DNA from: an uncultured Gemmataceae bacterium
Lineage (GTDB): Bacteria; Planctomycetota; Planctomycetia; Gemmatales; Gemmataceae
DNA: 12,523 nucleotides
Direction of reading: 5' to 3'
NCBI GenBank assembly: GCA_937922175.1
Contig: CAKZUU010000285.1
Coordinates: forward strand, 1 to 12,523
Under the pieces are notes generated by a model that made no database searches, had not been told where the DNA came from, and saw nothing but the letters and a program-made list of their open reading frames with translations. Shown here in pieces: positions 6,960 to 12,523 of the stretch; positions within the stretch are counted from its first letter, which is position 1; each line of letters begins with the position of its first letter. Made by a program: the position numbers and the translations under genes.

Positions 6960-7651
6960 GATCGTTGTTCCCAAGAGAAGGAAATTCGACGAATCACCCT
7001 CGCCGGGCTCCCATAGGCGATCACACCATCGGGAAGGTCTCGTGTTACGACGGCCCCGGCGCCGACGATGCTGCCGGTACCAATCGTTTTGCGCGGCAGG
7101 ACGATGGCCCCCGCACCAATCATCGTGTCGCGACCCACCCGTACCACTCCGCAGAGGGTTGCACCGGGGGCGATATGGACGCCGTCGGCCAATTCACACT
7201 CGTGATCGACTGACGCGTTTGTGTTGACGATGACAGCACTGCCCAAACGAACCTCGACGCCCACGCTGGCACCCATCAACACCTGCGACCCGGGGCCGAG
7301 TTGAGCGTCAGTTGCGACGCTCGCTCGCGGATCGACCCAAGTCAGTGGTGTCAGACCATGGCCCTGCATGAAGTGTTGCAGCCGACGCCGGTCGGCCCCG
7401 CGATGTCCTCCGATGGCCACCAGGCACCAGCATGCGTCGCCGCCTCTCTGGAGCCATTCGCGGAAGCCTTCCTCGCCTCCACACAGACAGGCCCCCGGCC
7501 AGGGAGGCTGAACGTTCGGATCATTATCGAACAGGGCGGTCACCTCCATCCCGCGCTGTCGCAACGACTCGCGGAGGACCTTCGCATGACCCGTCGCTCC
7601 CCAGAGCACGACTCGGTGCTCCCTCTCGGATTCGGACCTCGCGTTCACCAT
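6956..7651 (-). CDS. PglD/NeuD-like sugar acyltransferase (left-handed beta-helix)
   Basis: This 231-aa protein has an N-terminal Rossmann-like subdomain, VVLWGATGHAKVLRESL (14-30), that in PglD binds the nucleotide sugar. The C-terminal hexapeptide-repeat beta-helix spans about 110-215, with repeats such as IAPGATLCGVVRVGRDTMIG and IGTGSIVGAGAVVTRDLPDG. H150 in NASVDHECEL is in the place of the catalytic His of PglD. Family members N-acetylate UDP-4-amino sugars (PglD, PerB-like) or O-acetylate sialic acid (NeuD). Lying one gene upstream of the methyltransferase and two upstream of a PLP sugar aminotransferase, N-acylation of a 4-amino sugar is the best guess. The ATG at 7651 has GAGGT a few nt upstream. 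Its stop overlaps the CmcI-like GTG start by 4 bp; the epimerase ends 46 bp upstream. Acyl donor is presumably acetyl-CoA; this is not shown by sequence. Confidence 0.92.
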   Translation of the reverse strand: MVNARSESEREHRVVLWGATGHAKVLRESLRQRGMEVTALFDNDPNVQPPWPGACLCGGEEGFREWLQRGGDACWCLVAIGGHRGADRRRLQHFMQGHGLTPLTWVDPRASVATDAQLGPGSQVLMGASVGVEVRLGSAVIVNTNASVDHECELADGVHIAPGATLCGVVRVGRDTMIGAGAIVLPRKTIGTGSIVGAGAVVTRDLPDGVIAYGSPARVIRRISFSWEQRS

Positions 7652-7697
7652 GTGACCTCGTCCGTGACCGACATTCCGTCGCTCTCCTCGCGTTCTC

Positions 7698-8270
7698 TCA
7701 CCCCGGGAGAGGCCGATCGGTCGACGTCCAATGCGGCAAGCCGCGATCCCGATCCGAGAGAATGAATTCGTCTGCCACCCGAGGCCATTTGATGCTAAAG
7801 GTCGGATCGTCGTAGCGATAGCCGCCTTGGTGATCCGGTTGATAAGCGTGCGAGGCCTGGTACAAGACCTTGGAATCGTCGACCAAAGTTAAATAACCGT
7901 GGGCAAATCCCTTGGGGATGTACAGGAGCTTCTGATTGTCGGCGGTCAACTCGGCCCCGAACCATCGGCCAAAGGTCGGCGAACCCTGTCGCAGATCGAC
8001 CATGACGTCGAAGATGGCTCCGGCGATGCACTGAACCAACTTGACCTCCTGATGCGGAGGGTATTGGAAATGCAGACCGCGGAGCGTGCCCCGGCGGTGA
8101 TTTTGTGAAACGTTCACCTGCACCCAATCGGTGTTCAGTTGGCGGCTTACCGCCTCCGAGCGACACCAGATTCGAGTGAAAGACCCGCGGTGGTCATGAA
8201 ACGATTCAGGCTCGATCAGAAATGCTCCCGAGAGCGGCAAATCGTGAAATCGCACGGCAGCTTCCCTCAT
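7698..8270 (-). CDS. rfbC: dTDP-4-dehydrorhamnose 3,5-epimerase family (RmlC-type cupin)
   Basis: This 190-aa cupin epimerase inverts C3 and/or C5 of a 4-keto-6-deoxy nucleotide sugar. RmlC landmarks are present: LIEPESFHDHRGSF, TLRGLHFQ with catalytic H67, EVKLVQCIAGAIFDVMVDLR with K77, SPTFGRW, LYIPKGFAHGY (H124), KVLYQAS with the acid Y137, and ILSDRDRGLP. All key residues appear intact. The nearby nucleotidylyltransferase and dehydratase are CDP-type (rfbF/rfbG), not RmlA/RmlB, so the real substrate may be a CDP sugar, as for AscE in ascarylose synthesis. The symbol therefore marks the family only. The start at ATG 8270 has a poor ribosome binding site; GTG at 8255, with GAGGGA 8 nt upstream, is a good alternative and fits the family N-terminus. 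It is the first gene of the five-gene block 8270-4218. Confidence 0.93.
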   Translation of the reverse strand: MREAAVRFHDLPLSGAFLIEPESFHDHRGSFTRIWCRSEAVSRQLNTDWVQVNVSQNHRRGTLRGLHFQYPPHQEVKLVQCIAGAIFDVMVDLRQGSPTFGRWFGAELTADNQKLLYIPKGFAHGYLTLVDDSKVLYQASHAYQPDHQGGYRYDDPTFSIKWPRVADEFILSDRDRGLPHWTSTDRPLPG

Positions 8271-8292
8271 CCCAGTCGACCGAACCCAGCAC

Positions 8293-8298
8293 TTTATA
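8293..8298 (-). promoter_or_regulatory. Possible -10 element for the epimerase-led operon
   Basis: TATAAA on the minus strand lies 22 bp upstream of the epimerase ATG. A TTGATG (8325-8320) lies upstream, but its 21-bp spacing is too long, so this is only a suggestion. Confidence 0.3.
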
Positions 8299-8341
8299 GG
8301 TACATGCTTTGCGGCGATCCATCAAGCAGCAGCCTCCGGGC

Positions 8342-8369
8342 TTGTTTCCTGAGATCGCTTGAGTATATA
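8342..8369 (+). promoter_or_regulatory. Possible promoter for the TylF-like gene
   Basis: TTGTTT (8342-8347), a 16-bp spacer and TATATA (8364-8369) lie about 50 bp upstream of the TTG start. The -10 element falls inside the palindrome at 8361-8374, so a repressor bound there would block RNA polymerase. Confidence 0.4.
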
Positions 8370-8374
8370 TACTC
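8361..8374. promoter_or_regulatory. 14-bp perfect palindrome, candidate operator
   Basis: GAGTATATATACTC is fully self-complementary and sits between the divergent epimerase and TylF-like genes, over the candidate -10 region. Size and position suit a dimeric regulator. The binding protein is unknown and chance remains possible. Confidence 0.45.
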
Positions 8375-8403
8375 GCCGCAAATGGTGTTCATGGCCTCGT
8401 GGT

Positions 8404-8409
8404 GAGGAG
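8404..8409 (+). promoter_or_regulatory. Ribosome binding site deciding the TylF-like TTG start
   Basis: GAGGAG lies 9 nt before the in-frame TTG at 8419. No ATG or GTG in that frame is at a suitable distance. Confidence 0.65.
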
Positions 8410-8418
8410 ACGTGCGTC

Positions 8419-9159
8419 TTGTTGTCTCGAATTCCTTATCTGCTCCGGTACTCTCTCCGCTCGATCATTCCGAGCCATGCGGCGGACAATCTTTGGGTGT
8501 GGCATAAGAACGTCGAGATGCTTCAAGATGAGAGATTCAAGTCCGCCTATCGCCGGGGCGTTTTGGCATCAGGAAAACGGGATTTAAAGATTCAATGGCG
8601 ACTGCATACGTTGTGTTGGGCCGCTCAACATGCCCGTTCGCTTCCAGGCGACTTCGTCGAGTGCGGCGTCTTTACGGGGATTTGCTCCGTCACCGTCTGC
8701 GAGTTCATTGATTTCAATGCCACCGGCAAATGGTTTTACCTATTCGACACGTTTCGGGGAATTCCCGAAGAGCAGATCAGCGAGGACGAGCGTCGACTCG
8801 ATCGTGTGCATCAGAACCGAATCTTTTACGGAGAGGATGTTTGGGAACGTGCGAAAGCAAATTTTTCGCCGTACCGCCAGGCGATTTTGGTTCGTGGGCG
8901 AGTCCCGGATATTCTGCCGACCCAGCCCATCGAGAAGGTGTGCTATCTGCATCTCGACATGAATATCGCGGAGCCGGAAGTCGCGGCGCTCCGCTACTTC
9001 TGGGATCGTCTGGTGCCGTCGGCACCGATCGTGTTGGATGATTACGGATGGTGGAGCTATTACCCGCAGAAAAAGGCCATGGACGCCTTCGCCAAGGAAA
9101 AAGGGGTGGGCATCCTGACGTTGCCGACAGGGCAAGGGTTGATGCTTAAACCCGGTTGA
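8419..9159 (+). CDS. TylF/MycF-like SAM-dependent O-methyltransferase
   Basis: This 246-aa class I methyltransferase has TylF/MycF family marks: FVECGVFTGICSVT (about 79-92) as SAM loop, FYLFDTFRGIPEEQIS (about 106-121), then CYLHLDMNIAEPEV (D180) and PIVLDDYGWW (D207/D208), the acidic residues that bind Mg2+ in MycF. Known members O-methylate hydroxyls of deoxysugars in macrolides and other glycosides. The start is taken as TTG 8419 from its ribosome binding site; TTG 8422 and an upstream TTG at 8359 are alternatives, but the latter lies inside the palindrome. The gene is on the strand opposite to the rest of the sugar cluster, and its last 14 bp overlap the end of the convergent dehydratase gene, with no terminator between. 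A role in O-methylating the cluster's sugar is inferred from context. Confidence 0.9.
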   Translation: MLSRIPYLLRYSLRSIIPSHAADNLWVWHKNVEMLQDERFKSAYRRGVLASGKRDLKIQWRLHTLCWAAQHARSLPGDFVECGVFTGICSVTVCEFIDFNATGKWFYLFDTFRGIPEEQISEDERRLDRVHQNRIFYGEDVWERAKANFSPYRQAILVRGRVPDILPTQPIEKVCYLHLDMNIAEPEVAALRYFWDRLVPSAPIVLDDYGWWSYYPQKKAMDAFAKEKGVGILTLPTGQGLMLKPG

Positions 9160-10168
9160 TGGGCTTATCGCTGGAGAAATAGTCTCGATACCAAGCGATC
9201 GTTCGCTTCAAGCCTTCGTCGAGCGTGAACAGCGGTTTCCAACCGAGGACTTGCCGTGCTTTGACGGCGCACAAGTATTGGTGACGGATTTCGTTCTGGG
9301 CTTGGTTCAGGATGATCGGCTCGGTGCGAGCGTCCATAAGCTGCATGATGCGCCGTACCAGCTCCAGGGCCGTGACTTGGATCTCGGTGGAAAAGTTGAA
9401 CGCTTCGCCCCGTAGTTCTGGCCGTTGCGCCAGGCATTGCGCCAAGTGCAGATACGCCGCGGCACCGTCCTCGACATAAAAGTAGTCGCGGATGTAGGTG
9501 CCGTCGGAGCGAATGATCGGTCGTTCGCCGCGTAAGACGGAGCGGATGGTGCCCGGGACGATGCGGGTAAAGTTGAGATCCCCTCCGCCGTAGAAGTTGC
9601 CACACCGTGTCACGACCACCGGCAGGCCGAAGCTGCGGGCGTAACTCTGACAAATCAGGTCCGCGCACGACTTGCTCACGTCGTAAGGATGTCGGCCCTG
9701 GAGGGGGGCGTCCTCGGAGTAGGGTAATTGTTCGTGTTCGCCGTATGCTTTGTCCGACGAGGCGACGACGATTTGCTTGACCAAGGGACTTCGACGACAC
9801 GCCTCCAGCAGCAACCAAGTACCTCGGATGTTGCTCTCAAAGGTCGATACGGGATTGCGGTTGGCGATCCCAACAATCGTTTGGGCGGCCAGATGAATGA
9901 CGGTATCGACCTCGTATTCTCCGAGGCTGCGTTCGAGCAAGGCTTGGTCACACAAATCTCCCCGGACGACACGCACCCGGCGGAGACTGCCGGAGCGGAC
10001 CAGCTCGCAATGAGGGTTGTCATCGCGGATGAGACAGACGACATCGGCCCCACGGTCGAGCAGATCGCGGACGACGAAGCCTCCGACCAAACCGGTCGCG
10101 CCAGTGACCAGAGTGGGACGATCTCGCCAAAACGATCTCTGTTCCCGTTGGTCCAACATCGGGTTCAC
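9146..10168 (-). CDS. rfbG: CDP-glucose 4,6-dehydratase-type SDR
   Basis: This extended short-chain dehydrogenase/reductase of 340 aa should use NAD+ to convert CDP-glucose to CDP-4-keto-6-deoxyglucose. Visible marks are the glycine-rich TLVTGATGLVGG (about 20-31), HLAAQTIVGIANRNP, VVASSDKAYGEHEQLPYSED with the S-D-K triad typical of CDP-glucose dehydratases, the YDVSK (Y162/K166) catalytic pair, and GTYIRDYFYVEDGAAAYL near the substrate pocket. The frame is open further upstream, but that part overlaps rfbF. GTG at 10168, 5 nt after GAGGG, or ATG at 10159 is the likely start. The gene follows rfbF after 11 bp, which supports the CDP assignment. The general family is certain; GDP or UDP specificity is not strictly excluded. 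Its 3' end overlaps the convergent TylF-like gene by 14 bp. Confidence 0.9.
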   Translation of the reverse strand: MNPMLDQREQRSFWRDRPTLVTGATGLVGGFVVRDLLDRGADVVCLIRDDNPHCELVRSGSLRRVRVVRGDLCDQALLERSLGEYEVDTVIHLAAQTIVGIANRNPVSTFESNIRGTWLLLEACRRSPLVKQIVVASSDKAYGEHEQLPYSEDAPLQGRHPYDVSKSCADLICQSYARSFGLPVVVTRCGNFYGGGDLNFTRIVPGTIRSVLRGERPIIRSDGTYIRDYFYVEDGAAAYLHLAQCLAQRPELRGEAFNFSTEIQVTALELVRRIMQLMDARTEPIILNQAQNEIRHQYLCAVKARQVLGWKPLFTLDEGLKRTIAWYRDYFSSDKPINRV

Positions 10169-10179
10169 CAGGTCCCTCG

Positions 10180-10962
10180 TCAGTCCCAGACTTTCCACGG
10201 TGCGCGCTCGGTGGCCCAGAGCGCCTGGAGCAATTCGGCGTCTCTCAACGTGTCCATGCACTGCCAAAAGCCGTCGTGGCGGTAGGCCATCAATTCCCCT
10301 TCACGTGCCAGGCGTTCCATTGGCTCGGCCTGCCAGGAGGTGTCGTCGCCATCGATGTAATCCAGAACCCGCGGCTCAAGGACGAAAAACCCTCCATTGA
10401 TCCAACCTTGGCGGACTTGCGGCTTTTCCGCGAAGCTGAGGACACGGCCATCGTCGGGATTATCGGCCAACACCAGTTCGCCGAAACGAGCCGGCGGGTG
10501 GACCGCGGTCACGGTGGCCAGTTTCCCGTGCCGGCGGTGGAAACGGAAAACCTCTTGCAAATTGACGTTGGACACCCCGTCGCCGTAGGTCATCATGAAG
10601 GTCTCGTTCCCGATCCGGTCACGCAGTCGCCGCATCCGCCCGCCGGTGTTCGTGGTCAACCCTGTGTCGACCAGATGCACCGTCCAATCTTCGCGACTCA
10701 GATTCTGCCGCATCAGGTCGCCGGACCCCATATCCACGATGAAATTACTGTTCATCAGGGCATAATCGACGAAAAATCTCTTGATGTACTCGCCCTTGTA
10801 GCCCAAGGCCAACAAAAACTCCTTGAAGCCGAAATGGGCATAACACTTCATGATGTGCCAGAGGATGGGCATAGCACCGATGTTAACCATCGGCTTGGGG
10901 CGGAACTCGGTCTCTTCACGAAAGCGAGTGCCCATTCCACCGCAGAGAATGATGACTTTCAT
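10180..10962 (-). CDS. rfbF: Glucose-1-phosphate cytidylyltransferase
   Basis: This 260-aa enzyme forms CDP-glucose from CTP and alpha-D-glucose-1-phosphate, the first step of CDP-deoxysugar synthesis. It has the nucleotidyltransferase loop ILCGGMGTRFREET (5-18), RPKPMVNIG with K23, MTYGDGVSNVN with the metal-binding D128, WINGGFFVLEP (187-197) and QCMDTLRDAE (D237). The length and the whole motif order are those of RfbF/AscA, distinct from RmlA. The ATG at 10962 is the natural start, although only a weak ribosome binding site is seen. The dehydratase follows after 11 bp, so both are one unit. No clear promoter was found in the 259-bp divergent region upstream. Confidence 0.95.
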   Translation of the reverse strand: MKVIILCGGMGTRFREETEFRPKPMVNIGAMPILWHIMKCYAHFGFKEFLLALGYKGEYIKRFFVDYALMNSNFIVDMGSGDLMRQNLSREDWTVHLVDTGLTTNTGGRMRRLRDRIGNETFMMTYGDGVSNVNLQEVFRFHRRHGKLATVTAVHPPARFGELVLADNPDDGRVLSFAEKPQVRQGWINGGFFVLEPRVLDYIDGDDTSWQAEPMERLAREGELMAYRHDGFWQCMDTLRDAELLQALWATERAPWKVWD

Positions 10963-11221
10963 AAACGCCGCTTCGACACTCCCCCACTGATCCGCTGCTT
11001 GACAACCATCTTAATAAAGTACAGAGTGCGCTGCCCTTTGTGCAGCCGATCAACGGAGCATCGGGCTCGTCATTTGAATATTTGACCGTCGGCCGATGCG
11101 GACGAAGATGAAGGATCGAAACGGCAAGGACACGCAGATTTGCCCATCCGTTTCTGGTTGAAGTCGGCTATAAATCATTAAGCCGTTCTGCCAAATCAAA
11201 ACCAACTCGAGGTATGACACC
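10963..11221. other. Divergent intergenic region between rfbF and the secreted-protein gene
   Basis: No gene is seen. It holds TATAAA at 11169-11174, a possible -10 element for the plus-strand gene but without a well-spaced -35, and an inverted repeat GCATCGG (11058-11064) / CCGATGC (11093-11099) around an AT-rich centre. Promoters for both flanking genes should lie here. Confidence 0.5.
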
Positions 11222-12523
11222 ATGAGTCGATCGTTCATCCGAGTCGTGGGGCTGCTTCTGGTCGCTTTTCCGACTGCGGCCATCGCGCAGAATCCCAAGC
11301 CGGAGGTCGGGCCGGATGCACGTCTCGCGGCAACAGCGGTGTCGCAATTATTCCCTGCCGACACGATTGCGTACCTCGAATTGATCCGACCCGCGGAAGC
11401 CGCAGCCAATTTGCATGGCTTCTTCCGGGGAAGCATCATCGAAAAAGCCGTGGAATTCCTCGCCGAGCAACGGGAAATTCGCCCGGAAACGGGAGATGGG
11501 AGCTTCGAGCAACTCGGCCTGCTGTTGGGATTCTTTGGGCCCGAAACCTTTACGGAAATCGGTCGGATGCGGGGAGTTGCCTTGGCCGTCACCGGCTTCG
11601 ACGAAAGCAAGCAGCCGATCATCGTCGGCGTGCTTCTCTCCGGAGAGAGCCGTTTGCCCGGCCTGCTTCTACGCATCAGCATGTGCTTCAATTCGTCGGC
11701 TCGGATCGCCGGCCGTGTCGGACAAATTCCGATCTACGGACATGTTCCTTTCGACCCCGTGCCTCCGCTTCCGATGGCTGGACAAATTGCCCCGCCGCCA
11801 CCCAGACCCGTTAACGAGCCTCCGTTTATCGCTTCGGCAGGCGACCTCATCGTCATCGCGAATCGCCGCTCCGCTGTCGAAGGTGTCTTGAAACGTTGGC
11901 TGGGTCAGGACGCCACCCCGTCACTTCAGACCGAGTTGGGCTCCTCGTCCGCTGGCTCCTTCCAGGAGCGACCCGGCCTTCTCGGCCTCGTCAGAACCCG
12001 ATCGCTCCCGGACCTGTTGGCGGCTTTCACTGATGAAGATCACAACGACGAGTCGTTGGCTTGGGGGAAAGCCCTGGGGGAACTCCTCTCGCCCGATGTA
12101 GTGCCTGACGTCGGGATGCACGTGGGCATCGCCAACGATGCCTGCGAGCTCCGCCTCTCTGCCCGAACGAAATCGGATAAACGACATCCTCTTCTCGAAT
12201 TGGTAACGTCGCCACCACGAGGGGATGCGTTCAAACAAAGCGTCGCAGTGAATGCGCTGAGTGGCGTCGCATTTCGCGTTCAGGACGGGGCGCCGTGGTT
12301 TCGCCGGATGACGGAGTTAAGTGATCGGGTCACGAAAGCTTTCGGCGTAAGTGTCGCCGAGGTAATCGGTGAAATCGAGAAGAAGTTGGGACGCTCATTG
12401 GCGGATGATCTCTGGGGCAAGATTGACGAGGTGGCCATCGCCTGGCCGGCGAGTCAGAACCTACCTCAGGGGGCCGAAGAAATGTGCATGTGGATGGTAA
12501 CGGCAAAGGACCCGGTCTCGGCC
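11222..12523 (+). CDS. Secreted protein of unknown function (3' end beyond window)
   Basis: The plus-strand frame is open for 434 codons from the ATG at 11222 to the window end without a stop. GAGG (11209-11212) lies 9 nt upstream of the start. The N-terminus MSRSFIRVVGLLLVAFPTAAIA is a signal peptide with likely cleavage before QNPKPEV. The mature part begins with LFPADTIAYLELIRPAEAA and later has a proline-rich segment (about 177-201), followed by ASAGDLIVIANRRSAVEGVL. This pattern resembles large exported planctomycetal proteins distantly like DUF3352, which have no known activity. No catalytic motif or membrane helix after the signal is visible. It is divergent from rfbF, so a link to the sugar cluster is only positional. 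The gene assignment is firm; the function is open. Confidence 0.85.
   Translation, partial: MSRSFIRVVGLLLVAFPTAAIAQNPKPEVGPDARLAATAVSQLFPADTIAYLELIRPAEAAANLHGFFRGSIIEKAVEFLAEQREIRPETGDGSFEQLGLLLGFFGPETFTEIGRMRGVALAVTGFDESKQPIIVGVLLSGESRLPGLLLRISMCFNSSARIAGRVGQIPIYGHVPFDPVPPLPMAGQIAPPPPRPVNEPPFIASAGDLIVIANRRSAVEGVLKRWLGQDATPSLQTELGSSSAGSFQERPGLLGLVRTRSLPDLLAAFTDEDHNDESLAWGKALGELLSPDVVPDVGMHVGIANDACELRLSARTKSDKRHPLLELVTSPPRGDAFKQSVAVNALSGVAFRVQDGAPWFRRMTELSDRVTKAFGVSVAEVIGEIEKKLGRSLADDLWGKIDEVAIAWPASQNLPQGAEEMCMWMVTAKDPVSA

Noticed and set aside
7695..7711. CTCTC/GAGAG inverted repeat near the epimerase stop
   Set aside because: The stem is only five pairs with no T-tract, and it lies between genes expected to be co-transcribed.
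9165..9818. 217-codon minus-strand frame overlapping rfbG
   Set aside because: It is a shifted frame inside the dehydratase gene with low-complexity Arg/Pro/His content and none of the SDR motifs.
10276..11085. 269-codon plus-strand open frame
   Set aside because: It is antisense to rfbF and runs into the intergenic region; its residues show no domain pattern. GC-rich codon bias often opens the opposite strand.
11050..11691. 213-codon minus-strand frame
   Set aside because: It is antisense to the secreted-protein gene, which has a signal peptide and ribosome binding site; the antisense product is Arg/Ser-rich without family features.

Overview
The window looks like a chromosomal segment of a GC-rich member of the Planctomycetota. 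The evidence is a PQQ-type beta-propeller protein with the mature N-terminus DDWPRFLGP common in that phylum, a PEP-CTERM secreted protein, a DinB-like protein of a type frequent there, and frequent GTG/TTG starts. No species is identified. There are no tRNAs, rRNAs, CRISPR arrays, insertion sequences or phage genes.

Layout. 1-638 (-): 5' part of a secreted beta-propeller protein. 786-1751 (+): tandem-GNAT acetyltransferase behind a good sigma70-like promoter. 2978-1784 (-): two-gene unit, an UlaG-like metallo-beta-lactamase-fold hydrolase and then a DinB-like protein. 3298-4104 (+): PEP-CTERM protein. 4157-4202: terminator that can serve both the PEP-CTERM gene and the convergent sugar operon. 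4218-10962: nucleotide-sugar and glycan-decoration cluster. 11222-12523 (+): secreted protein of unknown function, cut by the window end.

The sugar cluster is the main content. On the minus strand, reading from high to low coordinates, are rfbF (glucose-1-phosphate cytidylyltransferase), an rfbG-type CDP-glucose 4,6-dehydratase, an RmlC-type 3,5-epimerase, a PglD/NeuD-like acetyltransferase, a CmcI-like SAM methyltransferase, a DegT-type sugar aminotransferase and a GT2 glycosyltransferase with a C-terminal membrane segment. A TylF/MycF-like O-methyltransferase gene sits on the opposite strand between the dehydratase and the epimerase, splitting the unit into two minus-strand blocks. The downstream block is tightly coupled, with a 4-bp GTGA overlap, a 5-bp gap and an 8-bp overlap.

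Together the genes suggest this route: glucose-1-P to CDP-glucose, to CDP-4-keto-6-deoxyglucose, to a C3/C5-epimerised keto sugar, to a 4-amino sugar, to an N-acyl sugar, with one or two O-methylations and transfer by the GT2. The aminotransferase keeps its PLP lysine, so it is not the 3-dehydrase (RfbH/AscC) that normally follows rfbF and rfbG in dideoxysugar routes. A CDP-linked, epimerised, N-acylated and O-methylated amino sugar is therefore the most interesting hypothesis here. It is inferred from gene content and not proven.
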